A stretch of 64,000 nucleotides of DNA, from assembly GCA_947456805.1 (NCBI GenBank), contig CANGTN010000001.1, positions 1 to 64,000 on the forward strand, read 5' to 3'. This DNA comes from Chitinophagaceae bacterium (GTDB lineage Bacteria; Bacteroidota; Bacteroidia; Chitinophagales; Chitinophagaceae). Each line of letters begins with the position of its first letter. Positions within the stretch are counted from its first letter, which is position 1. The position numbers and the translations under genes are program-made. Below, piece by piece: positions 43,704 to 55,200 of this stretch. The notes below the pieces were generated by a model. The model was not told the DNA's origin. It made no database searches and was given only the letters and a program-made list of their open reading frames with translations.

Positions 43704-44720
43704 TTAAGGCAATAGAACTCGATTTACTATATGAAGCACATTTGGTTGACCTGTTGAGATTGCGCTTCTGTATAATAAGTCCGGTGTTACTACACCTGAT
43801 TGATTTGTACCATTACCATCACCTCTAAAAGTAGGTACAATTCCTGTTAATGTGGAAGTAATGTTACTTCCCGTTTGTAGTGATGGATAAGTTGTTGTTC
43901 TGAAATCACAAGAAAACAATCTACCTGCTGTTGTTGTTGCAGATGTTGCTGGAATTACATGTAATCTCAGTATGTTGGTAAGTGTTGTAATATTAGCAGC
44001 ATTTATTGCAGCAACATCCGGAAAGCCTGCAGCTATAAAAGCAGCATTGTTTGGTGCTAATAAAGTAACGGATGATGTCAACCCATTTAACGCAGCTGTT
44101 AATCCTGTTCTATCTAATGCAGCTTGTAATAAACTTAGGCTTGGATTTGCTGTAAGTGTGGCAGTAAGATTTCCAGGAACAGGAGCCAAAATTCCATTGA
44201 TAATATGGAACAACCCATTATTCGACAATATATCTGTTTTTAACACTTTGTCACCATTAAAATATGTCCCTAAAATAGCAGCTGGTTGTACAATTGAAGA
44301 ATTAGCAACGTAGCTTGACGTATAAATAAAATCCCTATTGATATTGTTATATGGTGCATTTGGGCCAGGCAATAAACTTAATGCTGATGTACGTCCTGGT
44401 ATTATATGATTTCTCAAAAAAGCCCTCAAAGCATCCTTATTCATACTAGCAACACTTGCAGAAGTAATACCAGCTGCATTAAGAGCAGAATCTGTAGGTG
44501 CTAATATTGTATATTGACCTAGATAGCTAAAAGTTGTGTCCATTCCAGCTGCTCTGATTGCTGAAGCAAAAATATTTAAACCTGATTTCTGAGCGGTTGT
44601 TACAATATTATCTGTAATTCCTGCAGGATATAGAACATTATTTTCTCTTTTATCACAACTAGTGAGACCTAAATAAAAGGCAAAAGTAGTTATGATGTAT
44701 AATAGTTTTTGTGATTTCAT
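43704..44720 (-). CDS. fasciclin (FAS1) domain lipoprotein, two repeats
   Basis: This 338-residue protein has a lipobox ending at Cys22 (GLTSC). Two FAS1 domains lie at about 37-180 and 185-338. Each has the YTILAPTDSA/VTLLAPNNAAF strand and an H-x-I-P block (NHIIPG, LHVIPA), and each ends near GLFHIINGILAP or NVLHIVNRVLLP. FAS1 domains mediate adhesion to proteins or polysaccharides. It ends the first SusC/D operon, so it may sit on the cell surface with that receptor. Confidence 0.93.
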   Translation of the reverse strand: MKSQKLLYIITTFAFYLGLTSCDKRENNVLYPAGITDNIVTTAQKSGLNIFASAIRAAGMDTTFSYLGQYTILAPTDSALNAAGITSASVASMNKDALRAFLRNHIIPGRTSALSLLPGPNAPYNNINRDFIYTSSYVANSSIVQPAAILGTYFNGDKVLKTDILSNNGLFHIINGILAPVPGNLTATLTANPSLSLLQAALDRTGLTAALNGLTSSVTLLAPNNAAFIAAGFPDVAAINAANITTLTNILRLHVIPATSATTTAGRLFSCDFRTTTYPSLQTGSNITSTLTGIVPTFRGDGNGTNQSGVVTPDLLYRSAISTGQPNVLHIVNRVLLP

Positions 44721-44784
44721 TGTATTTATTTTATTAATATTAGTAATTATTTAAAACCCACAAACAAGATGGATTTTAAATATA

Positions 44785-45345
44785 TTATAGTTGTGATATT
44801 GACCAACCAATAAATTGGAAATTTTCACTCACTGGTATACTATTATTTCCTCTCAATTGAAAAACTACTGTAACAGGTATTGTACTTGATACACCAGGGT
44901 TACGAACAACCCATCTACAGAATCCAAAACTAGAATTTGCAGGTATTGTTACTGTACGATCAATTAACTGAAAATGTGCACCCGGAGTTGTGGATGAACC
45001 CTCTATACCGGTAGTGAATGTTGAATTAACCCCCATAGTAAATGTTTGAGGTGTTGATTGCTGAGGACCAACTAAGTTAATTCTCATTCTAATAGTATCT
45101 ACTGTTGCTCTAGTCAAAAGTGGATCAATCCCACCGTAAGAATTTGGTGAATTGTACACCCCTCTTCCTGGTTCTCCCGGAACCCTTGTGAAAAGAGTAA
45201 ATGGATATCCACTTGTTCTTGCATTAAAAGATGCCCAATCAATTTCAACTAGTGTTCCTTTGAACAATATGTCGTCATTTTTAACACATCCTGTTAGAGA
45301 CGTGATTAATGGAATAAGTAATAAATATTTAAATAATTTTTTCAT
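44785..45345 (-). CDS. surface lipoprotein of the first SusC/D operon, unknown family
   Basis: This 186-residue protein has a lipobox LTGC with Cys20. The mature part is beta-rich with a PxTFTMGVNST segment and repeated NxxxPVTVVFQLRGN strands. It resembles the small immunoglobulin-like lipoproteins (DUF4843/DUF1735-like) that follow SusD genes, but I cannot assign a family firmly. It lies 24 bases after susD and 64 bases before the fasciclin gene, and is probably an accessory ligand-binding protein. Confidence 0.7.
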   Translation of the reverse strand: MKKLFKYLLLIPLITSLTGCVKNDDILFKGTLVEIDWASFNARTSGYPFTLFTRVPGEPGRGVYNSPNSYGGIDPLLTRATVDTIRMRINLVGPQQSTPQTFTMGVNSTFTTGIEGSSTTPGAHFQLIDRTVTIPANSSFGFCRWVVRNPGVSSTIPVTVVFQLRGNNSIPVSENFQFIGWSISQL

Positions 45346-45369
45346 ATATGTTATTTTTATTGGTATATT

Positions 45370-46917
45370 TTAGTAGCCGAAATTTTGAATCATATTAGGG
45401 TTGTTGTCTAATTCTCTTTGTGGCAAAGCAGGTAGCAATCTAAAATCTGTATATATAATTTTAGTACTTAAGCCAGTACCAGTTAAGCCATTTGTTCTCT
45501 TAAAGTCAAACCATCTGAATCCTTCCATAGCAAATTCTAATCTACGTTGACGTAAAGTCTCATTAATTATCGCTGTTGATGTAGTCAAAGATGCATCTGC
45601 AGTTGCTTGAGATGTTGTATAAGACAGGTAACGATTTTGTTTCAGTAAAACAAGATCAGCTGCGGCTTGTGTAAGATTAAAATTAGTGTTTGTTGATCCA
45701 TCCCTGTTAGTAGCGTTTGCTCTTGCTTCGGCACGTGTTAATAATACTTCAGAAACTCTAATAAGAGGTATATTATCTAAATTTGGAAAGCCATTTTTAC
45801 CGATAAATTTCGTACATTCAATACGAGCTGTACCTCTAGCTGTTGACCCTGTCTCAAACAGAATATTCCTTGCATCATCTGTTCTGCTTGAAAAGGCACC
45901 GCCACTTCCATTTGCAGCGATTCCTGCAAATCCTAGTTGTTGTAATAGAGTGGTTGTTGAAACTAAGTCACCAAAGCCTTGAACAATAGCTGTATTTCCT
46001 CTATCCCTTAAGGTAGTGTATGTAGTTTGTAAACTTTCGTTAACACCCAAATTTTCTGTCTGGTTGGCAAATCTTATTTCGAATAAAGATTCTGGATGTA
46101 CTTGAGAAGTCCAACTTCCTACATAATTTGCTGCAGATGATAGGCGTGATCCAAAAGTTGTAAGAACCAAATTACTCATATTTACAGCTCTTGTGTAATC
46201 TCTGTTGTAAAGAGCAACACGGGCATACAACGCTTGAGCAGCAGCCAAGCTAGCAGTTGCTGGTGCTAAACTAGCTGGATTGGTTAGTTTAACGATTGCT
46301 GAGTCTAAATCTCTATAAATTCGACTATACATAGAATCAACTGTTGGTCTTGCTGGTGTATTAGCTAAAGCACCGTCTGTAGTTAGTGGTGTATTCAAAA
46401 TAATAGGCAATCCCCCTCTATCTTGACCAGCAACTCCTAATCCAGGTTCATAGCAATAAACCCTTGCTAAATCATGGTACATTAAAGCTCTTAAAAAAAG
46501 CAGCTGTCCTTCCCAATTATTTCTTTCAGCAGTAGTAACAGCAGGTACCAGTTGTAGTTTTGGTATAGCGGATAAGATGTTATTTATTTCAGCAATTGCA
46601 TAATAACAAACTTGATAACTTCCAAAATGAGCACCAGCAACATTTGCTGCTTCGTTGACTAACCTACCAGATTTATTAGTTGCAAACCCATTTTCACTAA
46701 GTGCTTCAGCTACAGCTAGCATGTCTCTACCATAGTATCTTAGGTTTTTTAGTCTAGAATAAACACCGGTAATTGCGGCATTCACATTGTCTCTACTTGA
46801 AAATGCCGTTTCCGTTAAAATAGATTGCCTTGGCTCTATTTCAATTTGCTTGGCACAACTAGTAAATAATAGTATAGCTAAAGCAAAGAATGAAAAATAA
46901 TTTAATTTGTATTTCAT
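45370..46917 (-). CDS. SusD/RagB family nutrient-binding lipoprotein (first pair)
   Basis: This 515-residue protein has a lipoprotein signal (LLFTSC, Cys21) and the RagB/SusD pattern. The N-terminal TETAFSSRDNVNAAITGVYSRL and the tetratricopeptide-like SLAAAQALYARVALYNRDY are seen. The C-terminal ETLRQRRLEFAMEGFRWFDFKR is typical. SusD proteins form the lid over a SusC pore. The partner SusC gene lies 20 bases upstream. The ligand is unknown; no glycan-degrading enzyme is adjacent. Confidence 0.95.
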   Translation of the reverse strand: MKYKLNYFSFFALAILLFTSCAKQIEIEPRQSILTETAFSSRDNVNAAITGVYSRLKNLRYYGRDMLAVAEALSENGFATNKSGRLVNEAANVAGAHFGSYQVCYYAIAEINNILSAIPKLQLVPAVTTAERNNWEGQLLFLRALMYHDLARVYCYEPGLGVAGQDRGGLPIILNTPLTTDGALANTPARPTVDSMYSRIYRDLDSAIVKLTNPASLAPATASLAAAQALYARVALYNRDYTRAVNMSNLVLTTFGSRLSSAANYVGSWTSQVHPESLFEIRFANQTENLGVNESLQTTYTTLRDRGNTAIVQGFGDLVSTTTLLQQLGFAGIAANGSGGAFSSRTDDARNILFETGSTARGTARIECTKFIGKNGFPNLDNIPLIRVSEVLLTRAEARANATNRDGSTNTNFNLTQAAADLVLLKQNRYLSYTTSQATADASLTTSTAIINETLRQRRLEFAMEGFRWFDFKRTNGLTGTGLSTKIIYTDFRLLPALPQRELDNNPNMIQNFGY

Positions 46918-46937
46918 TTTATTTAATATTTATAATG

Positions 46938-49900
46938 TTAAAATCCAATTTGTAAGCCCACATTAATATTCTTTGTTTGAGGAATTATACCGGTTGTAGT
47001 TCCAGCAAACTCTGGATCATAACCTAACCAATCTGACACTGTGAATAAATTTTGACCTTGTACATAAAATACTGCAGAACTTATTTTTGTCTTAGTTAAA
47101 AAGGCAGACGGGAAAGTGTAAGAGAAGCGAATGTCTCTCAACCTAATATAATCTGCCTTGCGCCACAATCTGCTACTACCAGTTACATGGTTCACTCCGC
47201 CTGGTTCAGCTCCAGTATCAAAAGTTCTAGGAACAGAGGTTAAATCACCTGGTTTTGTCCATCTTGCATCATAAATTGATTTAAGAGTATTAAAGGTTCT
47301 ATTTCCATTTTCCATCATAAAGTTAACTTGACCATCAGTTGCTAATCTGCCAAACTCATAAGTAAATAAGAAATCTAATCCAAAGCCTTTATAGCTCAGT
47401 TGGCTACCTAAACCTCCAAAATAGTCGGGTTCTTGATCACCTATGTATCTTCTATCCCTATTTTGAGGGATGTAAGTAACATTATTGAAAGTATCTAAAT
47501 ACATTGGTCGACCAGTTGCAGCATTTACACCTTGATATGACTGTGTAAATACACTATTTATAGACCTTCCAATACGCACCGAAGGATCTCCAGGTAAAAA
47601 TTCATTCCCGCCGTATAATTTGCTTATTTTATTGTATAAGAAAGTAAAGTTAAAGTTAGCTACCCAACGGAAAGCACCCTCTTTTCTTGGTTTTACAATT
47701 TCAACATTAGTTGCAAATTCAATACCTTTTATATCAATTTCACCAACATTTTGCGAAAAACTACCTGTACCATTCAACCAAGTTACAGGTTGTCCTAGTA
47801 AAGCATTTTGTGTTTTTCTATTAAACAATTCCAATGAACCACTTACACGATTCTTAAAAAATCCGTAATCAATACCTAGATTTAAAGTTTGGTTAACTTC
47901 CCAAGTTAAATTTGGATTTGCTAACCCGCCATAATTAATACCTGCAAAGCCATTGTATTGAGCGCCTGAAGTATAAAGACTTAATGCATCAAAATTACCT
48001 ATCTGATCTTGTCCTGTTCTACCGAAAGATCCTCTTAATCTTAATTGAGATATTACACTATTACCGCGTAAAAAGTTTTCTTTATCTAAATTCCAACTTG
48101 CGATAATACCTCCGAAAGTACCAAATTTACTATTTGCTCCAAAACGAGATGAACCATCGTTTCTAGCATTGATAGTTATTAAGTATTTACCATCATAGTT
48201 AAAATTAAATCTAGATATTACCCCTGCCCTTTTATATCCAGTATAAAATTCTCCAACTGATTCAGGGGTAGCAGCTGCATTAATTGTTACAAAGTTGGAA
48301 GATGGAAAACCAATCCCGGTAGCAGATATTGATTCATTGATATCTTTTCTAAATTCATATCCAACTAATCCATCAAATTTTAATTTTTTAGTAATGTTTG
48401 TGTTGAAATTTAACGTATGTGTCGTTAGTATGTTTGTGTTCCAATTGCTTTGAACCGAACCTCTACCTCTAACGCCTAAACCATCATTAGTTCTTGGATC
48501 TCTGTATTGCTTACCTTGAACCAAACGATAATCAATACTGGCAAAGCCTCTGTAGGTAAGCCAGTTAGTCATTTTATAATCAAGTGTTAAAGCTGACACC
48601 AATTGATTTGTTCTTTGGTATCCACTATTGAAATCATTAACTGCTACTATATTTTGATTAAGAATACCAGCAAGTGCTTGATTAGGAGGCAAACCAAAAT
48701 ATGTACCATTTGCTTGGTATATTGGGTTAACCGGTAGAATTAGTGGTGAAGAAAAAGCCGGACTTCCTAAAAAAGACCCATCGGTTGAAAAAGGAATTTG
48801 TTGATCAAAACTACTTAAGTTTAATTTGAGTCCTAATGATATTTTATTATTAATTTTATGATTTAAATCGCTACTTAAACCATATCTTTTAAAGTCAACT
48901 TTCTTGAAAATGGTACTTTGATTAGTAACATTAGCACTCATATAAAACTGGGTTTTATCATTGCCACCAGATAAGGAGAAATCAATGTTTTGGATTGTAC
49001 CAGTTTGTAGTGCAGCATCCTGCCAATCGTAGTTAGGTAGCCCATTAATCATGGAATCTACTTGTCTCTGATTAAACAAGGAAGTTACAGCACCATAACT
49101 TCTTCCTGTAGCGGCTGATAGTTCTCCCAGTGCCCAACGTTGAGACTCTAAAAAAGGATATGCTATACCAGCACTCCTTGCTTGAGGAGACCATCTATTA
49201 AAGTCTGCCTCGGCTCTAGAATTTACATACTCTTGGCTTGTTAACATGTCGAACTTCTTCAAGGCTGTAGTATAACCATTTGTAACATTAAGTGAAAATT
49301 TGGTTTTTCCACCTTTCCCTTTTTTAGTTGTAATAATTACGACACCATTTGCAGCTTGGGAACCATAAATTGACGCACTAGCAGCATCTTTTAATATGTC
49401 AATACTTTCAATATCATTTGGATTCAAGAAAGCTAATGGATTATTCTGTGTAAATGAACCATCTATTCTATTATTTAATTGAACTCCATCAACTATGTAA
49501 AGCGGTTGTAAGCCAGCATTAAATGAACCAGTACCTCTTATACGTACATTAATCGCACCACCCGGGATACCATTATTTGATTGCACCAAAACCCCTGCAG
49601 CTCTTCCTTGCAAAGCTCTATCAACTGAAACATTGGGCAAATTTTGGATCTCTTTTCCTTTCACTGAAGCTATAGCACCACCCTCGTCTCGTTTTTTTCG
49701 AGCCTGATAACCCACAACAACAATTTCTTCTAAGGGGTCCTCTTTTTTGATTAATCGAACATTTACACTATTTGTAGTTGAAATATCAAACTCAACTGTT
49801 TCAGACCCAACAAAGGCGATTACAATCTTTTTCGTTTCAGTTGGTACTGAAATACTAAAAGCTCCATCAACATTTGTTAAACCACCAATTTTTGTGCCTT

Positions 49901-50036
49901 TAGCAGTAACAGAAGCACCTTCAACTGGTTTTCCTCGGTCATCTAATACCTTACCTGTAATGGTTCGGCTGTTTTGTGCCCATAATTGACTTATCGTCAA
50001 TAAGAAACACCATGTAAGCATCATAATTTTTCTCAT
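46938..50036 (-). CDS. SusC/RagA family TonB-dependent receptor (first pair)
   Basis: This 1032-residue outer-membrane transporter starts at ATG 50036, with signal peptide MRKIMMLTWCFLLTISQLWAQ; the frame is open 11 codons further. A carboxypeptidase-like regulatory domain (about 22-95) precedes the TonB box EEIVVVGY. The plug contains RALQGRAAGV, IRIRGT-like VRIRGTGSF and LYIVDGVQL. The 22-strand barrel ends in NINVGLQIGF. With the following SusD it imports large ligands using TonB energy. Confidence 0.95.
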   Translation of the reverse strand: MRKIMMLTWCFLLTISQLWAQNSRTITGKVLDDRGKPVEGASVTAKGTKIGGLTNVDGAFSISVPTETKKIVIAFVGSETVEFDISTTNSVNVRLIKKEDPLEEIVVVGYQARKKRDEGGAIASVKGKEIQNLPNVSVDRALQGRAAGVLVQSNNGIPGGAINVRIRGTGSFNAGLQPLYIVDGVQLNNRIDGSFTQNNPLAFLNPNDIESIDILKDAASASIYGSQAANGVVIITTKKGKGGKTKFSLNVTNGYTTALKKFDMLTSQEYVNSRAEADFNRWSPQARSAGIAYPFLESQRWALGELSAATGRSYGAVTSLFNQRQVDSMINGLPNYDWQDAALQTGTIQNIDFSLSGGNDKTQFYMSANVTNQSTIFKKVDFKRYGLSSDLNHKINNKISLGLKLNLSSFDQQIPFSTDGSFLGSPAFSSPLILPVNPIYQANGTYFGLPPNQALAGILNQNIVAVNDFNSGYQRTNQLVSALTLDYKMTNWLTYRGFASIDYRLVQGKQYRDPRTNDGLGVRGRGSVQSNWNTNILTTHTLNFNTNITKKLKFDGLVGYEFRKDINESISATGIGFPSSNFVTINAAATPESVGEFYTGYKRAGVISRFNFNYDGKYLITINARNDGSSRFGANSKFGTFGGIIASWNLDKENFLRGNSVISQLRLRGSFGRTGQDQIGNFDALSLYTSGAQYNGFAGINYGGLANPNLTWEVNQTLNLGIDYGFFKNRVSGSLELFNRKTQNALLGQPVTWLNGTGSFSQNVGEIDIKGIEFATNVEIVKPRKEGAFRWVANFNFTFLYNKISKLYGGNEFLPGDPSVRIGRSINSVFTQSYQGVNAATGRPMYLDTFNNVTYIPQNRDRRYIGDQEPDYFGGLGSQLSYKGFGLDFLFTYEFGRLATDGQVNFMMENGNRTFNTLKSIYDARWTKPGDLTSVPRTFDTGAEPGGVNHVTGSSRLWRKADYIRLRDIRFSYTFPSAFLTKTKISSAVFYVQGQNLFTVSDWLGYDPEFAGTTTGIIPQTKNINVGLQIGF

Positions 50037-50795
50037 AATCTCAGGATTTTTTAATTTTTCAAGCGGCAATATACATTGAAAGGTTAAATAAAGAAATTTA
50101 TTTTTACTTAAATATAACTAATAGGAATAAATTTTTGCTAGTTTAAACTAATTGGTTGTTTAAGTTCCAGCTATATATAGATACAAGAAAAAAATATTAC
50201 CTAGGCTAAGTGGCAAAAATATTTATTATTTGATTAAACCAGTATTAAATTATTATTCAATAAAGATGGGCAGAGATATGCTATTTTAGTTGCTCTCCAA
50301 GTATAAGTTGTTGATAAAGACCAAAGTGAACTGTGATTCAAATTTAATGAGATTAGCTTACATTAGAAGAAAAATGGGTTATCCCATTGCAGAAAATATG
50401 AATACAGATGAATTATTAATTTTTAAAAGGTTTCATCAAAATAAGAAACTGGTATATTCTTATTATAGAGAACTTCCAAATTAGAACAGCAGTCGCTTAA
50501 TATTATCTATTGAAAATAACATAACTATTAGTATTACGGGCAAAAAGGCACTATTAAAACTGATTGACCCAAAGGATGAACAGAAAATTGAAAGATGATA
50601 TTGTTGTGTAACAAGGCTGCTACCTTCAAAGCGGCAAACTTTAGAATGGTTATAAGAGCCATTGCATTATACAATAAAAACTACCACATATACTACTGAA
50701 TACAAAAATGCCAGATTACGTAAATTCAAAAAAAATCCCGGCTACCTGATGTAACCGGGAATTATTTAAAAGTTATCAACTTTCAACTAAGTAAC
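50037..50795. other. gene-poor gap between the two SusC/D systems
   Basis: No convincing intact gene lies here. A 64-codon frame at 50290-50484 (45 codons from the ATG at 50347) has no recognisable domain. Around 50520-50745 short frames read like decayed protein: one ends KKALLKLIDPKDEQKIER, and another reads AANFRMVIRAIALYNK, which faintly recalls the tail of an IS3-type transposase. The gap also holds the terminator of the second SusC/D operon at 50727-50760. Confidence 0.4.
50727..50760 (-). terminator. intrinsic terminator of the second SusC/D operon
   Basis: CCCGG and CCGGG arms (50737-50741 and 50755-50759, extended by A/T pairs) enclose a 13-base loop. On the minus strand they are followed by ATTTTTTTT. 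It lies 36 bases after the susD stop. Confidence 0.75.
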
Positions 50796-52229
50796 TTAGT
50801 TATTTTGTGTCATTAAACTATTGTATAGCATTTCAGATGCCGGTATTGGCCAAACATATTGAACTGTAGTAGGTGCAACTGCTGCTAAACTTCCCTTTGC
50901 AGGAAAAGCAATATTTTGTCTGAGAATATCTAAACTTCTAATGCCTTCTCCCAAAAATTCAATTCTCCTTTCATTCAAAATAGCATTGATTAAATCTGTA
51001 TTGGTTGCAGGAGCAAAAGTTGTTGTTGCATCAGAACGCTGGCGAACTGCATTTAATAATGCTACTGCTCTGGCATCTACAGCAGTAGTAGAAGTTCTAG
51101 CAATTGCCTCAGCTAAATTGAGCATTACTTCAGAGTAACGAATGATAGGTACATAATTATTTAAATCGTCATTAAACTTGCTGTATCTAAAAGGTGCTGC
51201 TGTATTTACAACCAAAGCCCTTCTTGCATCTGTTGCTTTCCAAGCTGCATCTGCAAAAATGCCGGTAGGATTTAATGCAAATTCAGCATTATGGTACAAT
51301 GCTAAACCATTTTGTGTACCAGGAGAATTTAAATTAGTCATTGGTAAACTAAAGACAGATTCAGTGGTATTGTATGTACGAAACGTAGTTAAAAAAGCAG
51401 TATTCAATCTATGTGGCACACCTGTTGCTGCTTGAAATGGAGCAGATGTTGAAACTATTTTATTAGCTTCAGCTATCACATCCGACCACCTATTCATATG
51501 CATATATACCCTTGATTTCATTGCAATAGCAGCATTTCTATGCGCTCTTACTACATTGCTATCACTGGTTCCGCTATAAGTTAGTGGTAAATTTGTTTCA
51601 GCATAATTTAAATCATCTAATATTGAGTTGTACACTACTGCAACTGTGCTTCTTGCCAATGCTGCTCCTGATGATCCGGTTGCGGCAGATAACCTCAAAG
51701 GAATTCCGGGACTTGCCCCTGCATCTGCATTAAAAGGTCTTCTTCCATAGAAATTTAACAAATAAAAATTAGAAATCGCTCTACAAAATCTTGCTTCGCC
51801 TCTATACCTGTTTGCGGTACTTGCAGGAATAACATTTGAGTTTTCATCAAGGCCTTGTAACAATACATTTGCTCTATTTATTGCAGAATATGCCGCGGAC
51901 CACTGACCTTCTACTTGATTGTCTGTAGATATAAGGGTAAAATTCCAAGCTCCGACTGCTGTAACGCCGTTACCAGTTACATTTACCCAGTCCTCGCCTC
52001 TTACATCATTGTACACAATAGTTCTACCTCCCAAAAAATTTCCATTTTTTACTTGAGAGTAAACTCCAAATACTTGTTGTAAAATTCTGTCAGGACTGCT
52101 AAATGCACTTGCGTCTGATAAAACAGTTTGTGGAATAGGATCTAATAATTCTTTTTGACAGGATGTAAAAGTTGCAATCACTAATAATAGTGCTACTATT
52201 GCGAATTTGTTTTTAATATATTGTTTCAT
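50796..52229 (-). CDS. SusD/RagB family nutrient-binding lipoprotein (second pair)
   Basis: This 477-residue protein has a lipobox ending at Cys24 (FTSC). The N-terminal SDASAFSSPDRILQQVFGVYSQVK and the C-terminal AILNERRIEFLGEGIRSLDILRQ are SusD signatures. RYSEVMLNLAEA lies before the last block. It is shorter than the first SusD and only distantly similar. It lies 21 bases after its SusC partner and ends the operon. Confidence 0.94.
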   Translation of the reverse strand: MKQYIKNKFAIVALLLVIATFTSCQKELLDPIPQTVLSDASAFSSPDRILQQVFGVYSQVKNGNFLGGRTIVYNDVRGEDWVNVTGNGVTAVGAWNFTLISTDNQVEGQWSAAYSAINRANVLLQGLDENSNVIPASTANRYRGEARFCRAISNFYLLNFYGRRPFNADAGASPGIPLRLSAATGSSGAALARSTVAVVYNSILDDLNYAETNLPLTYSGTSDSNVVRAHRNAAIAMKSRVYMHMNRWSDVIAEANKIVSTSAPFQAATGVPHRLNTAFLTTFRTYNTTESVFSLPMTNLNSPGTQNGLALYHNAEFALNPTGIFADAAWKATDARRALVVNTAAPFRYSKFNDDLNNYVPIIRYSEVMLNLAEAIARTSTTAVDARAVALLNAVRQRSDATTTFAPATNTDLINAILNERRIEFLGEGIRSLDILRQNIAFPAKGSLAAVAPTTVQYVWPIPASEMLYNSLMTQNN

Positions 52230-52250
52230 ACTTTATTATATTTATTTTTA

Positions 52251-55200
52251 TTAAAAAGTTACATTCAAACCAACATTAATTGTTCTTGCCTGACCAATAG
52301 TATTCCTATCTACACCCGGTGTTAATCCACTAGCTCCGTTTACAGATATTTCCGGATCGGCACCAGGATAGTTTGTTATTACAAATGGATTAAATGCTTG
52401 TACATAAAAACGTGCTGCGCTTAATTTAACTTTTTCTGCAACTTTTTTAGGTATTGAATATCCTAAAGTAATAGATCTGAACTTTACGAAATCTGCATTA
52501 TACAAATTAGCATCCATTGGTATTGCTGACCCGTTAGAGATGTTATCATTGAAAACTACTTTCGGAATATTGGTAACATCCCCAGGCTTCTGCCAACGAT
52601 TTAATACATCTGTTGTATTATTCCAAAAACGTTGATCTAACAGACCCGCTCTTGAACCAAAATATACAGAATTTCCAAAACTGTAATATATATCTATACC
52701 TAAATCAAACTCTTTGTAAGAAAATGAATTATTGAATCCACCATATACAGTTGGTAAAGCATTACCAGCTATATAACCATCTTTAGACAAGTCAATTGCA
52801 GGTGCAACAGATCCGTCTCTAAACCTCCAACGCTGAGCAGCAGTAGGATTGGAAAAATCAAACAGCACCTCTTGCCCTGCAGCGTTAACAAATACCCTTC
52901 TGCCTGTGGTAGGGTCTACACCATTTGTTCTCACTAAAAAGAAACTACCTAGCTGATAACCAACTTTAGTAATATTTGTACGCTCCAATTGAGTAGTGCC
53001 TACAATTTCAGGAACACCCTGAGCTAGAGCAGTTACTTCATTTTTTTGTGTTGTTAAATTAAAATTCATATTCCAAGAAAAATCTTTTTTCTCTATGATT
53101 GTTGCATTGATTGCCAACTCAATCCCCTTGTTGTACATCGATGCTGCATTTGCTGAAATAGTATTTCCTGGAATACCCAAAGACGGTGGAGTAGGCACAT
53201 CAATTACTAAATCTGTAAGATTTGTTTTGTAATAGCCAATTTCAATATTAACCTTGTTTTTTAAAATAGCAAAGCTTGCGCCGATGTCAAGTTTTTCACT
53301 TTTTTCCCACTGTAAGTCTCTATTTCCTGCTTGAGAGAAAAATAAGGTTGGATTACCAAGTCCATATTGGCTTGAACCAAAAGTAGATAAAGAAGCAAAG
53401 TTCCCAACGCTAGAAACACTACCAACCTCTCCATAACTAGCACGTAGTTTAAAATTATTAAACCATTTACTTAAGTTAGAATTCTGCCAAAATTTTTCTT
53501 GCGAAATTGTATAACCTAATGAAGCTCCGGCAAACGTACCATATTTTTTATCTGGTGCAAATGCCGAATATCCATCTCTACGAATATTCGCCGAGAAATA
53601 GTATTTGTTACTAAAGTTATAATTCAATCTTCCAAAATAAGACAGTATATAATTTTCTGTAATTACGTTACCTACTGGAGCATTATTAATGGTAAAATTC
53701 CCTTGAAACTCATTGAAAAAGTTATCAGATAAGCCTGAGCGGCTTCCGCCCCAACGATCTGTTTTCACACTTTGTTCTTCGTGTCCAATTAAAACATCGA
53801 AATTATGTTTGTCTGCAACTTTAAAATCATAACTCAAAGTATTTTGAAAATTGCTTATGTTATATTTCCCAATTACATTAAATGCCAAACCATCATCGGT
53901 TGTAGCTGATGTTTGTATGCCATCCCCATGTAATGCGTTATAAAATGTTTTATCTTCTCCTATTTGATAATTTACACCATATTGGGTTCTAAAGTACAAA
54001 CCTTTGTACAACTTGATTTCTGCATTTAGATTGGCTGTTATTTGATCTATCTGAGAACTTATAATATTCAAATCTCTAACCATTACCGGATTTACAAAAC
54101 CCGAATTGGTTAAGTTACTGTTTCTTCCAATTTGATTGAAATTGTTTCGAAGTACCGGATCATCAATACCAATGATATTGTACCTTCCATCAGCTGCATA
54201 GGGTGATACATTGGGTGCCGTAACAAATGCCAATCTTGCTGAACCTGCTGTTGCAAATGGAGTTCCAGGTATTGATCCTGTGCTTGGAGAAAATGTTGTT
54301 CCCCTACTATAATTAAAATTTCCTCCCAATTTCAAGAAACTATTTGCTTTATGTTCAATATTCATTCTCATTTGTTTCCTCTCAAACGTATTGGTTTGAA
54401 GAATTCCTTCTTGTTTATTATAGTTTGCACTGAAATAATATTTGGTTGACTCGTTTGCTCCTGATATACTTAAATTATGATTTTGTTGACGGCCAGTTTG
54501 ATAAATATAATCACTCCACTTTGTATCAACAGGTTGACCATTAATAGTTGAAGCGAAAAATAATGGCGCTCCGGCAGGTTGACCACTACTATTTACGTTT
54601 GCCTGATTTAAGTTTAACAAAGCTTCATTTTTGATGGAAATATACTGTTGAGCATTCAATACTTCAAAAATATTGAATGGTGATGTCCAACCAGTATTTA
54701 CATCATATGTAACTTTTGCTTTACCTTGTTTTCCCTTTTTTGTTGTAATTAGCATTACACCATTTGAGGCACGGCTACCATAGATTGCCGTTGCTGCTGC
54801 ATCTTTTAATATTTGTATATCTTCAATATCACCTGGATTTAATGTAGCCAAGGCATTGTTTGCAGAAATGTTTGTAGAAAAATCGCCTTGGAATGTTGGT
54901 ACACCATCAATTACAATTAAAGGCTGCGTACTTCCGGTAATTGAATTAGCTCCTCTAATTCTAATAATTGCCGGATTATTTAAAACACCATTTGGTAAAC
55001 TTACATTCACACCCGCCGCTTTTCCTGAAAGAGCTTGATCAAAACTTTGAACTGGTATGTCCTTTATTTTGTCACCTTTAATAGTTACTACAGCGCTAGT
55101 AACATCTTTTTTCTTTTGTGTTCCGTAACCAACTACCACTACATCTTGTAAACTTTCTAAAGAAGATGATAGTGCAACGGCAACTTCACTTTTGCCTTGA

